Shown in pieces: positions 1 through 14,082 of a DNA stretch of 64,000 nucleotides. Each line of letters opens with the position of its first letter. Position 1 is the stretch's first letter. The DNA lies in NCBI GenBank assembly GCA_030765045.1, contig CM060962.1:99159412-99223411 (forward strand), written 5' to 3'. Under the pieces are notes generated by a model. The model did not search any database, had not been told where the DNA came from, and saw only the letters and a list, made by a program, of their open reading frames with translations. The DNA is from Tenodera sinensis (lineage: Eukaryota > Arthropoda > Insecta > Mantodea > Mantidae). The position numbers were made by a program, and so were the translations under genes.

Positions 1-2714
1 AATGACCACACTGTATATTTTTGCTTTATGAAGAAAGAATAAGAAGTGTGACAGTTATGCAATGAAATACGGTATGCAAATTTAGCTCATTTATCCCTTT
101 ATTTTGCCTTTCCATTTTCAGTTGGCTTAAATATTTTTATAAAATTTAAAATAGTCTTAAAAAGAATAGATCTGTTATATTGACTTCAAGCTGTAATCAG
201 ATCCACACAGTATGAAAAGCATGAAAATGTTTACACAGCATAACATCTGAAAAGGGAAGAACAAAGAAGTAACAGTTAAAATATGTTATACAGCATCCAA
301 ATCCAGTCAATTATACTAACTTATATTAACATGAGCAAACATCACCACTCTTGCAAGACACTGAATGAGGAGGTGTGCAGCTGCAGAGGAAACTATAAAT
401 ACGGATAGATACATGCTTATTGATTGAATAATTTGTCATCTCATTATCTTTACACACTGCCTTGTGGAGCAAAGCTAGTTTTCTTAGTTTTAGACAGATT
501 TTATTATAAGAGTGAAATTACACTTTAAAGCATAAACCAGACACAAGCAGCAATTGTGCAGTCTTTAGGAATGCTGTTAGCTTTAGCATAAGAAACTGCA
601 AGAAAGCACAGTGTTATGGTTTATTCTGTACATATTTGTGATCAAACAAAGCTTAATGGTGGTGCAAGCTAATCTGATATATAAACACCTATGAGGCTGA
701 ATGTGTGTTTGTTATTTTGCTACTCCATTAAAATATAGATTACCAAAATTACATAACTACAAGAGAAGTACTTTTCTGTCATGCTTTAGGTCAATATGCT
801 CAAAATCTTCATTTTAGAAAAGAAAATACTATTTTTAGTTTTAAAATATTTCAGCATTTTGCTACATTAAATCTTAGTGGTATAAGTATTTCTGAAATAT
901 TAGTGTAATTTCTGATAGTTTAGCAACAGAGTCATTTACTGATTCAGTGAGTAAGTTGAATAGCTCTTGATAGATACAAGAAGACAATTAAAAAACCTAT
1001 ACTTTGCATTCTTAGTATCTTACCACAAAATTTAACTGGTCACTATGAAAAATATAAAATATAAATACAAAGCTACACAAAATAAAATGCATAAAACTTA
1101 AGCATTTCAGAAAAGTGTACCTTGAATGGCCTGGATGAAGTTTTTGAAAGTTGAATAGGAGTTGAAACATTTGGTAACATGGCTGGGACTTGAACTGTGT
1201 ATGGTCAACTCTCTGTGCTGATTCTCTTACATTGTTTCTTTTCTTTTCTTTCCTTCTGAGTAGCATTTAATGCCAATTCTTACAGTATGCGGCAATGCAA
1301 GCAGTGGATATTGATGATATATGAAATTAATATATATATAGTTTCAATTATATGGCTATGTGTCTATGTAAGAGAATGGTCAGGACCAACATCAGAGGAC
1401 CACCTGATATCTTGCATTTTCCTAAGTACTTCAATAATTTAACCATTAATTGATTCACTATACTGCTAGGTCCCCAAAAGTGTAGACAAAATGCAAACTT
1501 GTACATGCTGAATTTGCCAATTAGGCAGGAGAGTGTTCCAAGAATATGCTTCTTTATGGCTAAGGATCAGGGGAATCCGGTAAGAAGGGTCAGAAATGGC
1601 AAACTCTAGTGATCTCTTGGTTACTTCAGCTATTTTTACTTTCTTATTTGAATAAGCATTTAGATGTATACATTTATTTTCTTTTAACACTATTAGTTCA
1701 GTTTATTACTTCATTATTCCACAAGGAAACAGTGTGTTAAATAGTATCATTGGACATTTTCTTATAAAAAATATTAATGTGAACTGCAAGGTTGACAAAA
1801 GTAAAATGACCTGCAAATTTTCATTTAAGCATTTGATTTCCAATTTGCATACACACATGTATAAAAATGGAAAGCAGCTTTTGTACATCTGAAGGAATGT
1901 TTTCTATTGTTGTCATCCTTATTACCTATTATTAAGAAGCAAATGAATGCAGCCCTGCAATATCGTGCTACCAGCAAAAGACAGAGGTAAGATACCAAAT
2001 ATAAGTCTATATTAATGCAAACTTCTCCCTATTATTGTGAAATCAGAGCAAGTGTCTGTTGCAACATCACCAAAGTTAAAAAGGTGACTTCTGGATTTGC
2101 CCTGTTTCTCAAAAAATAAAGACTTATATTTGGAGATGATAAAAGAGACATTCTATATATGTTGAAAACTGGAGGAAGAAAAGAACACACTATATACAAG
2201 AAGTTACAAAGCAACAGGTTCACAACTTACAGCAAGAGAGGATTACTGTATACTTCTTAAAGGATGTGGCAACACACAACTCTGCAGAATGACAAAGGTC
2301 CTTTAATGTTTCAAGTTGTGAAGTGAAACTCTGTCTCAGATTTGTTAAACCAAATTAACATACAAGTTATGTTGTCTTAAACACCTATATCACATAAAGC
2401 AGTAAGGATTTTGTAGCAAGCATCTCAGCATTATTTAAAGATATTCCCATTTAAATGCATGTTGATAATGCAATCGTTCTGCAAAAGGTGTCTGTTATTT
2501 GTTTTAATATAGGGGAAGATGATAATTTACACACTCTGTGCAGTGTTTTGTCTTAGTGTCTCACACACCTGCACACAGAACTTTAGAAAATATAGCTCAA
2601 TTAAGGGATCATAGTTCAAATGAATATCACCTTTAACTTGTCAATAATGTGGGGCTGGTGGGGGTGGGTTGGCAGTGGAGGTGGTTGGTGGGTGGGTAAA
2701 TGGATGATGATGAT

Positions 2715-2927
2715 TTTTTTTTTTTTTTAAATTAACGTCCTCCAACATTGTGTCATATCGGACGAATGAATGAAATGAAATGGGTGAAATGATGCTCAAA
2801 TGAGCCCGAGGTCCATGGAGCTTAAAGTTACCCGACATTCGTCTTCTCAGGGTAGGGAAAACCTCGGAAAAAAACCTTACCCGGATAACTTACCCTAAGC
2901 GAGATTCGAACTCGCGACATCTTGAAC
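2715..2927 (-). mobile_element. SINE family B copy, 5'-truncated
   Basis: Read on the minus strand it starts inside a tRNA-like head that keeps a B-box-like GAGTTCGAATCTC. It then has the family body (GTAAGGTTTTTTTCCGAGG, then ACGTCCTCC reversed) and ends in an A-run, seen as a T-run on the plus strand. It is flanked by a duplication of about 15 bp (ATGGATGATGATGAT at 2700-2714 and 2928-2942), partly inside a GAT repeat. Related copies lie at 20528-20781, 35113-35380 and 54564-54654. Confidence 0.7.
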
Positions 2928-3844
2928 ATGGATGATGATGATGATGATTGTTGTTATTATTATTATTGAAACAGGAAATTTGGAAAAGAAACACAAGTTT
3001 GAGGTATGCCCCCACCATTTGCCAGTTATGGGAACTGAAGAAACTTCAGTTAAGGAGAATGTGTCATGGATAGACTTGAACCCACATGCATTGATGAGCT
3101 TGGTCACTCATGTCAGTATGCACAATGTTACTGTGCATGACTGGCTTGACTGCTTAAAATAATGGATTCACAGCTTTGCACTGTTCCTGAGTTTGTTGAT
3201 AACTACTGTAGAAGCAGTTCATGTGCTAGTTTCAGTTATTGCATTGTTTTACTGTGTTGTATTTTGTTGTAATAACCCTTCAAATTCTAAAATATTGCTT
3301 CATTAGATTGCAACAGTAGCTCCAGTTCTAGGTATGTAGATGTAAAGCTTCTTCTGCATATTGTTTAAAAGATTTATGAAATTGTTTTGACTAACTTGAG
3401 TAGATTTCTATTTTATAAAATTCAAGAACTATACATTGCTCTTAGTAAAAATGAATTGTTTTATATACATTAGGGACCTGAAATCCAATGCATTCACTGC
3501 TTTCTTCTAGATATTTCTCCCCTACAGCAAGAAAAACATGGTAGAACTTCTCACTTTTTTCAAGTGGGCCCTAATAGACAAATTGTATGCTAAATAATGG
3601 CAAATTGAATTTCATCCCTGCATAAGCCTCTCTCTCTAATAGGAAGTATTGCTTTTCTTGAAATGTAAATAGTGTGCAATTATAAAACCATCCATGTTTA
3701 CAAAAATGTTATGGAAACAGCAATTTAATTCTATAATAAATGCATAGGGACAATTTTTTGGTGGATCGCAATTACGTAAAATTTGTTAATATGCAATAAA
3801 AAGGTTTCAGAATCAATTCTATTGCAATTGTTGACATAATTACT

Positions 3845-4129
3845 TGTTGTTGTTGTTGTTAGCTAATGCTGGATTTCTGACAATGAAGTCATTAATCCTC
3901 TTGCTCTCCAATATATTGAAGAGACTTAGCAGTAAATGTAACTGCTTTTTAGAGAGCACCATATTTTTATGTTTTGGCGGTCACATCGCTCTCTCACAAC
4001 CCCCAGAATGTCTGGAGGACCACACCTGTCGTTGGTTTATGGGTCTCACCGACCTGACCGGAAGAATTATCTAAATAAATTCACCGACCATATCCTCTGA
4101 TTACCAATCAGAGGACGTATTACATGCCA
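3845..4129 (-). mobile_element. Element F copy, 5'-truncated, with 14-bp TSD
   Basis: This 285-bp copy of the F repeat ends on the minus strand in ...CATTAGCTAACAACAACAAC. The direct repeat TTGACATAATTACT flanks it exactly (3831-3844 and 4130-4143). The 3' ~65 nt match the coding end and tail of the RNase H LINE at 61797-62857; the rest matches F copies at 14339-15260 and 58466-59013. It includes the inverted repeat CCTCTGATT/AATCAGAGG near its truncated 5' end. 5' truncation plus a target-site duplication indicates target-primed reverse transcription. Confidence 0.85.
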
Positions 4130-4834
4130 TTGACATAATTACTAGTATTTACTATCATGATTAAACATGAATTTAATGCAACTAACAAAATGAGTGTTGA
4201 TTTATGATTTATCACGAAATTAATAATTTACTGCAATATTTACTTGCGAAATGAACGTTTATCTAGGATTAACATCTCATTGTGATTTTTCCATGAAACT
4301 GTTGTTGAAAGGTTTATATCAGGAATAAAACAAGATCTGTTTCACTTTTTGCAACATATAAAGTCAAATGCGAGGTCAAGATCAAGAGTTCAAGCTCCAT
4401 GTGGCTGGAAGAAATGCAACTATCTTTACAATAAGCAGAAAATGTATATGAGAGCATCAGGGAAGCCAGACTGAGAGATAACCAGTGGCATATGAACGTT
4501 CAATGAATGCATAGAATAATATACCTTCCATGCTACAGCACCACCACTGGAGCAAAGTGCCGGAGACAACACCCCCCTCCCTGCTACTAGTTTTCCCACA
4601 CTCTGCAAACACACATTGTTAGACTTGAACGATAAGGTCATGCGTATTTTATGGAAGGCTACAACAGAGCAGGAGCGCAAGTTTAATGCAAAAAGTGGTG
4701 GGAGTTTAATGCTGAGTTTGTTTTGTGCATTGATGCACTGTATATCACTGCGCATTATTGTATAATTACATTAAAACAAGTCCATTCTGACAGCTAGATG
4801 CACACATGAGCTTGAAAGTACTTCCACGGCAATG

Positions 4835-5100
4835 AACATCATCCTCCATGGTCTAAGAGTAACATGCTAGCCTCTGGTTTCCTAGATCATAGGTTCCAAC
4901 CTGGCAGAGGGTAATGAATTTTTATGGGTGTAAAAATCCTTGGCATGGCTTCCTTCGGAAGGGAAATAAAGCTGATGGTCCCTTGTCATAGATTTATGGC
5001 ATGTAAAAGAACCTCAAGCTTGATAGAGGCCTATGAGCAAAATTAAGTGGTCTTACATTGTGACGGAATAAATCAAATTGGTTGTCAAGGGAAGTTAATA
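4835..5100 (+). mobile_element. tRNA-headed SINE (family H)
   Basis: A degraded tRNA-like head (TGGTCTAAGAGTAACATGC as a possible A box; GGTTCCAACC as a B box) is followed by a body containing TTCCTTCGGAAGGGAAATAA. A later segment (TAGATTTATGGCATGTAAAA) also occurs in SINE family D at 14-15 kb and 39 kb. No target-site duplication was found. The boundaries are approximate. Confidence 0.45.
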
Positions 5101-5149
5101 AATAAAATATTCGGCTAGACCACATACCTTATCTATCTAAAAGGCAGTA

Positions 5150-5640
5150 TACACTAAACTTTGTGAAGACCACGGGAAAAACGATCATTAGGGTAAGGTC
5201 GCAAGACAATGGAGAACAAAGGATGTAGAAATCCTTTAGAAATCTTTGTAAAGCTAATAGTGACACTGTGTGCAGTGAAGCAAAACCCCTCAAAAAGCAC
5301 CCACCAAGACAGGACATGGTTATTGGTGGAAAGTCGAATGTCGCGGACAAAACATGGATTTCCACCAATGAGGGCAACCACATGGCCATGAAGAAGTGGT
5401 AATATTAGCAGAAACGTGAAAATAACAAAACCAGCGAACAAGCTGTGGCAATACTCACTTACATGCTTAATTACAAGCACTTACGCACTTACTCACGTGC
5501 GTGTAACTATCTCGTCTCCTGCCGTAAACCATTTGAATGTCAGTGCCGGGAAAAACAAAGTTGCGTCGGGTATATGGTTGCGAGGAAGAAAGTTGTAGAT
5601 AAGTGTGGACTAGAATAAAGGTTTCACAATAAATGCAGTA
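5150..5640. other. CpG-richer unexplained block
   Basis: This stretch has visibly more CpG and GC than its surroundings and has modest ORFs on both strands, including a 108-codon minus-strand one with a hydrophobic N-terminal third. None shows a motif I recognise, and no splice structure links it to the host gene. It could be an old transposon, an exon of an unrelated gene or a regulatory block. Confidence 0.25.
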
Positions 5641-8600
5641 TTTCTTTCATCAACACCCATGTGATAAGAGTCTCAGCCGTAGCAATACTGTGAGACCTAA
5701 GAATATGCAGCCGCATCATGCCCAATGTAGAATCGGTCTATGTACCTATATTTCAATTTCTAATGGTGATTGTGAAGGAGCTCTTTCAATGTACAATATT
5801 TTGTTGATAAAAGAACCAATATTACAGCAGGGAACTTAGAAACTATGCTTACTTGTTATTTCAATGAACATGATACATGATATAACATTTGAAATGTAAA
5901 TTATAACAGTAATATTTGATATTTTATTTCACTGCTTTTATCCTGCTTTGAACCTTCTTTATGTACAGACATTCACAATTTTTATTAACCTTAAAACTGT
6001 GTCCCTATAAATGTACTGCCTAGAATGTGGGGGATTGTTTTGCTTTTAGGACAATAGCAAATACATTTAAATAGATATCAAAACATATTAATGGCGCTGA
6101 ACACCAGTCAGTCTTCTTGCCTTTGTCCAGCTCTAAGACTGACATTACTGACTAGTGTCCTCACAATTATCTTCTTTATTCTCATATTGGCAAGGTTTCA
6201 TTCAATGTGTCATTATTATATTAGTCTAATTCTACAGTTAATGCTATTGTTAATTCATCATTAAATTTATCTTTCTAAAAACTCGTTTATTATCCATTTT
6301 TTAAAAAAAGTTGCAATTTTTAAATTTACACAGCTTGGTGTATGGTCATAGGACCAGGTATTTCAAAGAGAGGTGCAACTGAAAATCAGAAACTATACAC
6401 ATGATGAAAGAATTTTCTTTAAACTTCGTGTGTTACAACAGGATATAGTTAGGCTGTATGCTTAAATTCTACACAGTTTTCATAGAAACCTACTGTAGAT
6501 TGTCTACATGAATTTAGAAAACAAGGTTAGTATCAATAACAGTCACCAAAAGTAAACTAAGTCTGGAATTCATAATGCGTAACACACTGAGATTATTTCA
6601 TACTATATTTATGCACATTATTTGAATGCTAGTTTTTATAGATTTGACTAATCTGATGAAGAAAGTGCTTAAGTCAACCTTTGTGTGATTACTAAGTCCA
6701 CTATGACTTAATTTTTATTACCATTTTCTGTTTGTATAGCACTGTAATATGAAAAATGTGCTTCTCCAAACTCTGCAAGATACAAGTATGATATAATTAT
6801 TACAGATAAACACCATTTTTCTAAACTTTATTTTTAAATTTGAATATCGAGTTTCATGCAATAAATTCAATTGTCATGTTTTACATATTATGGGGATACA
6901 AATACAAGAATGTCTTTTATGTTTTCTAAATCAAGGAATGTCTCTATGTGCAGCATGCATTGAAAGCTTTGGTTTATACAATAATTAATATATTCAGTTT
7001 TCTCTGTACTGCCACGCCTTGCAGCATTCATGGAGTGGCATATTCTTTGACTTATGAATTACTCAAGGCCCTTAATAATTTTCCAGCATTATACCTTATA
7101 CAACTTTTTTTTCTAAAAATAAGAATATAATTTTAGGCATATTCAATTTTCATCATTCATTATTTTTGTTAAGTTACAGACATTCATGAAGATTACAAAT
7201 TTTCTTTGAATTTTGATAAACATTATTGCCACAAAAACAGTGCTCAGCATCATGCCATGCTCTGGTGTGATATATATGTGTGCAGTATGTGAGAGGTTTA
7301 ATTTATTTAGTTAAGTAACCCATTGCTAGTGGTGTCACAAGGGAAGAACCTCATCAACTTTCATACTTTATATTTTTATAAGAGGGCTAGCACATGCTGT
7401 GTTAATGAGTTCAAAACTACCTCACACAGAATTTTCCTCTATTACATGAAGAGTTTGTGGTCATGCTGTTAGGCTCTTAAAGCAGTATCACCAAGAGTAA
7501 GAAGGTGCTGCTCTGGCAATGACTACTTGCAGCGTTCACTTTAAATCATTGTAGAACATGCAGCAGCATGTTAATAAAACTGACTTCCCACAAGCAAAGT
7601 GCACTTTGAGTGAAACAGAGATTTACACCTTATTTAAGCTATCTAGTTTATCAAAGGAACAAAATGATTTCACATTCCTATCTCTATCACAGTGATTCTT
7701 TTTAAATTCAAACTTTTGATCTAAAAGATGTCCTCTTTGAAGAAAGGTCTAATTCAAATCATTACTCAGAAAGTTAGAACATTCCTTCAAAATTTAAGGC
7801 ATCAATTTGCAAAGCAGGTTGACTCTGGAGTTACTTGAGGCTTGCATTAACCCAATCACATCATATTTAAATGCATTGGCAACTAACCAAGAAATCAGAT
7901 TTAAATCCCCTAGCTGTGAGGGCAGTAATGCCTTAATGCTTAAAAACTCTATTTTTTGTTGAAAATCTGGGTGCACAATATTAAAAGCATAAACTCACCA
8001 AAACTCTTGTCCTAATACTGCTGTTGTGTGTAAAAGAAATGGGAAATCAGTTTGAATCTCTCCCTACCCAAAGTTTCATGAAAAATTGGGTTGTCAAGGC
8101 ATTGGGTTTTGCTCCAGTGCAATTGAATAGTGATTTTCACACTTGACACACCAAAATAACTAAAGCAATATAGGCCCTGATTTCATTTTTCATCGTCTTT
8201 CAACACTTCCTGTCCGGATTGTTCAACTGTTCAACTTGCATTTACTGCAATCACACAATGAATTTCTAAGCAAAAGTCTGAGCCTGGAAATTTGTGAGCT
8301 GTAGGTTTAACATTGAACTTGGTAGTAAATACTGCAAGATAGTGCAAAGGTTCCTCTATAAATCTTTATCACCTGCAAAATTCATCATCCTTTTATATGC
8401 TGAAAGGATTTGAAAAGGGATGTGGGGGAACAAATTCTTATTCCTCAAGTTTCTTTCCCCTTCCCTGTTTTAGCTCCTGCTTTTGATGATTGTTAAGGAT
8501 AAAATTAACTAGTTAAAACTTAACTTTGTTACTTATACTAGTGTATTTAAGTATTAAGTTATTGAATGGTACAGTTATCAATGGACATGCTAGGTACTGC

Positions 8601-10184
8601 CAACTAGATGCAATGATGCATCGAACTGAAGTGCTACAAATCCACAATTGAGAAAGCTTAGGCTCGTTGTATTAATTAGCAACATCATATTAGGCTAATA
8701 TAAATTATAGTGCAAATTTTGAGGTTAGTGGCCAAACTCAGAACTATTGCACAATGTTACCAATATATACAGTACATGGTCACCTGAAATGTGTATATGA
8801 GAAGAAATTTTCACAAGTGGAAAAACAATGCAACAAATGCAACAATGGTGAATGCAGTGTCAGCACCTGCATTTCACATCGCCTGTAAAATGCGGGGTTG
8901 CCCAGTTACCACATTACTAGTATATGTTGTCACTTTGATTTTGTTTCATAGTCACACATTATGCTATTTAATTTTGGAATTACTGTATCACTATACACCC
9001 AGAGCATTTGGATTACATAATTTCATGCTTAATGGGTTCAATATTAATGAGATTTTACTGTAATAACACCTTTAATAAAATTTGTTTGCATTTAGAAGTT
9101 TCTTAATATGCAGAGCCTCAGAAAATATGTAACTATTTGCAACTCTAACCCCTTAATTTTTGTTAATGGTGTTTACTTAAGATTCATTTAAAGGACACCT
9201 TTTAGCAGTTCAAATTTGATAAAGTAGTGGTTAGCTCTCTGCTTAAACCAGTAATGTGACCATAGATAATATGTATTCCATGGTATTATAATAAGTAAGA
9301 ATGTTTTAATTTGAGCAAGAGAGAGAGATTCAGTCCACAGCAGGGTAAGGAAGTTACACTGCAAGTATGATATAGTAGAATAATGGCACTTACAAAAGCA
9401 TATAGAACTCTCAGACCAGAACTCTACAAAGACAGAGAGAACAGAAGGAAATGAAAGGAACAACATGCGGCAGGTGCGATGGCACTATAGCACTCCATAC
9501 CCTCATCACTTCCTGCACCTCGGTCTCTCCGCTGGCTATAGGTTCATCACACTGAGAGCGAGCATGTTTGGAAAAAGGGACACTTCAGTTATGTGCAACC
9601 ACAATCAACTTACTGCTACATAACAATGTTGATATTGGCTATCAGCACACCGCTGCCACTCCATCTTTTGCTACATTATTTCTAGCAACAGTATTAGATA
9701 TTAAACTTTTCTACTGATCAAGCTCTAAGGATATAATCTAGTCAGAGCTATCCATAACATTCCTCTTTGATTCAAATAACAAACTCATGTTTGTCCAGTG
9801 TTTATGAATTTTGTCTTCAATTTCTCTCTGCTATGGTTTATGTGGTGGTGACATACATTTTCAGGGCTATTCCTGTGATGCAAATATAAGGTTTTACGCA
9901 TTACATGCAACAATGCAATAAACTGTCTAACCTTTAAAAACAATTCTCTTAGATGTTTACAATAACACTCTGTATATCGTCATCCACAGCCAGTGAGATT
10001 CAATCTTTATATAGAGTATATTATCGACAGCCTGACTGGAATCATTCTAATCAATTCTTGTTAAATTTGGTAATGGGGAAAGCAACCTCAGTATGTTTAT
10101 ACGTATACCTGAATATACAAGCAATTTCTGTTCCTTATATATGGTATCCATGCAAACCTGTGCAACTAAAGGTAATACTGCAAA

Positions 10185-10725
10185 GCAAAGTAATGCCCGA
10201 TTCTGGCGTTGAAGTCTCCGCCCACTATTACTTGATCATTCTTATTTAGGGATGATTTTGCAAACTCTTGTAAAATTTGAGAGGTAGAACTGGAACTTAA
10301 AAACACCAACAGTAAGTTTGTTGGCATAAATAAATAATAATAATTACCGTCTTGTAAAATTGTTTATTTTCCTACTTTTTGCCCTCTTCAGCAGCATATA
10401 CACTTACAGTTGTTAGGTAACCTCGAGCATTTTTCAACCGTAAACTCACTATTATTTCATTTATACAAATACAACTATGGATTCTACTTCTTCATCTTTT
10501 GTCAACTAAAATATCTGTTCTTGCTTTAGCTCTGCTTTCTTGGGCTATTCCACTATAAAACAGCATATAATATTTTAACTCCTTAGAGGCCATCAGCTTC
10601 TTTTTGGTTTCCGATAATAGGGCAATGTCCACCTGTGCTCTTTTTAATTCTCTTTCTATTTCATTTTCTTTGTTGGATATCCCTCATACATTCCAAGTGA
10701 CTATGTTTAATTGTTCCACAATGCC
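10185..10725 (-). pseudogene. RTE-like LINE, endonuclease-domain remnant
   Basis: The minus-strand translation gives an apurinic-like (APE) endonuclease of a non-LTR retrotransposon. The motifs NIVTWNV, then LLSETK about 30 codons on, VSVYAAEE and finally VGGDFNARIG fit the Asn, Glu and Asp/Asn active-site motifs of the family. The frame is broken by stops, including one directly after NIVTWNV, and by at least one shift near 10320, so it is not functional. The reverse transcriptase part is absent here. The RT remnant at 46850-47515 may be the same family. An open stretch upstream to 11079 probably represents 5' untranslated LINE sequence. Confidence 0.75.
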
Positions 10726-12074
10726 TTTTACCATTAACCTTTTACATTTGACTGAGGTTGACTTCATTAAATCTGTCTGGCTTTCCTTTTTTTGAGCTTT
10801 AAGAGTAGGGCCTTTTTTACATGGGAGGGGTACCAACCATTCACCATAACCCCCAACTGTACCATGCCAGCATTTATTTAAAAATATCTCATATGATGTA
10901 ATCACAGATAGATATGTTATTTCATTTACTAATGATATTACTGAATAAGATTTTCTGGGTGTCCAAGTTAGAACAGCAGCCAGAAGAATGCCACCTTGGC
11001 ATGCTTTCTGAAGTACTGCCAACCAACATGAGAGATACAGTTGGGAATAAGTAGTAAAACACAACTCAATCTGCATCATAATTATTTACTTCACTGATGC
11101 ATGCTTATTTTAAACCAGGTGGGATGGTGGGATGTCATCCTTAAACCTAAGAGGGATCTTGAAGAGTGCACTGAAAAAGCTTAGCACTTTTATCTCCTAT
11201 ACACTTGTCTGCTGGAACTGCATTATGGGAAAAAACATTAACTTTTGTTTGTTATATTTATTTTTCAATGCAGTTGGTTCTTTAGTGCAAACACAAGTGA
11301 ATTAACAAAAGGAAGAAAAGCCAAAAATTTTGCTTTAAGCTGGAGCAATGAAATAAAAGAAAATAACAAAGATTTAATCATATGCAGTTAGACATAAACA
11401 AAATAAGTATAGTTCTCTTATTTTGCAATTAATATTGTTACAATAAGTCACAAATGATTTTATTTGAACATTTAATATAAGAAATTATCAAAAATTACTT
11501 TATTATGCAGTTTAACAGAAGAAAGTAAGGAATGATGAATCTTACTTTTATTTAAATTTACAATAAAGGGAAACAAAAATAATATGATGTAGAGGATTAT
11601 CATTCCCTCCTCAGAGAGGGATGTAACATGCCTGGATCAAGTGCTAAGTCACAATAGCACAGCATTCAATGTAAAGTTGCAACCTTTTAACTATCATGAA
11701 AATTATGATTTATACAAAACAAAATGGTAAATCGTGATGAAAGCAGGCACTTAAGAAATAAATTCAAGTTAAAAATATGGATCAACTGCTGCTTTTTCAT
11801 TTACTTTAATAAAACTTGTCTTAATCACTTTGTGTTTGAAATAAAGCGCCACAAAAACTGCATAAAGCTTAAGGATGATTAGCAATATGCTGGGAATAAG
11901 AACTGGAATGAGAATGCAAAGCAAAGAGATGTAAGCTTGGTTCACAACACACTAGGAATAGAAATGGAAATGGTTATCTCTTGCCACAGGTAACGTCATT
12001 GTACTGTTCTTTTTTACTGGGCACCCACTGCACCCCACTTTGACATGCAAGGCTTGCCTGCCTGCCAACCCCTG

Positions 12075-12352
12075 GTTTAGATGGAGCATCTGCATTTAAG
12101 TTGCTGATGATTAACTTTGGTACATACTGTCCCAAGACATCAGTTGTTTCATCTACAGAAATCCAAATATAAGAATTCTCTATTTCTCTCCTAATGGTCT
12201 CCTGCACTTTTTCATAGCAAAAGCAGAAGTGTCCCTTCCAAAGAGTGGACTCCTCAGGAACTCAACGGCTGCAATACTTCTCCAGAGAGGTGCAACAGGT
12301 TGGTACTTGAATTCTGTTTTATGGAATGTTTGCTGCTACCATTGCTTAGCAT
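12075..12352 (-). pseudogene. hAT-like transposase fragment
   Basis: Read on the minus strand, the frame gives AMVAANIP, SLEKYCSR, VPEESTL, then a segment ending in IENSYIWISVDETTDV and NADAPSKP. The VDETTD motif with the preceding helical segment is typical of hAT transposases; its first Asp is the likely first catalytic residue. At least two in-frame stops occur, and the similarity ends after SKP, so only the start of the catalytic domain remains. Not functional. Confidence 0.65.
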
Positions 12353-13997
12353 ATCTCTGAAAAAGTCACTTAATGAAGAAATCTTTTGTATCTGAGTCAA
12401 GGGAATTGGTTTTTTGAATGCTCACAGTTGTTTATTTCTTGCATAAGGTTCACTTCAAACTGTTTTAACTGAGATTTCATACAACATCCAATTTTTTTTT
12501 TAAATCATACAATTGACATAACAGAACTTCAAAATCAGTGGCAAACACATCATTGATAATTATCAATGATCAAAGTTTTATACATAACAATGAACCAGGT
12601 TGCTCATGACCAAGTAGTTCAGCACCCTGAATCCTACATCATCATTGTTGTCCTCCTCATCATCATTATCATCATCGATGAGCCAATTGGAGTCATTTGT
12701 AACATTTCACCTGTACTCACTTACATTTAATCACAGCAATTTATGGGACAAACTGACTAAATCAAACTCTTTAAATGGTCAGATGAAGTCAGGATATTTC
12801 AGACGCAAGCTGCATTTAAAGCCAGTTGGCAAACATTACCAGTCAGTTGTTTGTTGCTAGAGAACAGAAGTGCATTGTTGTCTGCAGCAACAAACGACAC
12901 TTGTCATGCCACAGCCATTCTGGTGGCCAAGGTGCCACACATAGCACATTGTAGCAGCACAAAATTTACTAGAAATAAAGTACTTTGACTTTATGCCACA
13001 TGTGTGCAGATTTAGTTGTTTTACATTTGTGCACCTTTACCCCACTGCAGGATAGCAAAAGTGCTATCCCTATTCGAACAAAAACAGGTTAATGGCCTGT
13101 AAATCATGTAAGTGTCCCAACAAAGTTCAGAAGACAATGTACAAATGCACAAATTTTACCTGTTTCATAGTCAGTAGCACTGCACATAACCATTTTAACA
13201 AACTTACATATTTTGAAGACCATTTTATGTAAAAATATGTATTAGTTTAATATATTTGTAGTATTGAGCAAAATATGTAAAAATATGTGATACACAGCTT
13301 CTGTATATGGTCCCTATTTATGTAAATCCTCAACATGTTCAGTTAATTTGAAAGTAAATTTCAAGGAAAAAATATGTAATTGCATAAGAGTCTGGACTCT
13401 TATAAATATATAAGGTTGTATGCACCTCAACCTAATAACTCTCTGTCGGTACTATCATTCACAGCTAACATAAAATTACACATTGAATAACTGGTTAAAT
13501 GGTAGGGGTAGGGGAGCAAACTAATGTGAATGCCAACTTCAGCTAATAACATTCCTGAGCTGAAGTTTCTGGAGATCAGTTCTCATGATATGAATTTTCC
13601 AAGTTGTGAATGGCTCATGTTCACTGTCACGAGTAGAGTCATGTAAAATGATTTTTTGCTTGCTCACTTTGCAAACTTTGTACATCCTCACTGCGGGCCA
13701 GCAGACAACCATCTGATCCTTATGACCTTCCAAACTAACCCATGATTTACCTCAGGCTTTTTGCAATCATTAGCTGTGTCTTGTTTAAGAGCCATGATGA
13801 AAGGCACATGATCAGCGTATCAGGGATGATATTACCTACTGCTAAATACCAGTATTATAGAAGTCACTTCTCACTATATCTCTCCATAGATTTCTTTGGG
13901 GAAGATGCCATTTCTTTCAATGTTTTACAAACAGATTGAAAAAAGGATTTACTTAAGGTGAATTGGAACTGGAAACACTAACATCACTTACTTTACT

Positions 13998-14044
13998 CAC
14001 TTGACATGTTTTGGGAAACAGTTTGTTGCCATCATCAGGTGTCC
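13998..14044 (-). ncRNA. Degenerate hammerhead-like motif
   Basis: The minus strand reads CCTGATGA, then a hairpin pairing GGCAACA with TGTTTCC, then CAAAACATGTCA. This follows the order of a hammerhead core (CUGAUGA, helix II, GAAA, cleavage triplet). The GAAA box is AAAA here, so self-cleavage is unlikely. The ACATGT palindrome after the box matches the short helix III expected of dimer-type hammerheads. Compare 18291-18434, 48972-49180 and 52941-53192. Confidence 0.35.
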
Positions 14045-14082
14045 AAAGGAGCATATGAGATATTTAAAAAACTAAAAAACAA

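Noticed and set aside
1466..1690. 74-codon minus-strand ORF
   Set aside because: Reads smoothly but has no identifiable family and no splice signals compatible with the neighbouring host gene.
5154..5480. 108-codon minus-strand ORF with a hydrophobic start
   Set aside because: Overlaps other ORFs of similar length on both strands and has no known motif; reported only as an unexplained block.
10726..11079. Open frame upstream of the RTE-like endonuclease as a separate gene
   Set aside because: It runs directly into the endonuclease motif NIVTWNV in frame and most likely is LINE 5' sequence, so no independent gene is called.
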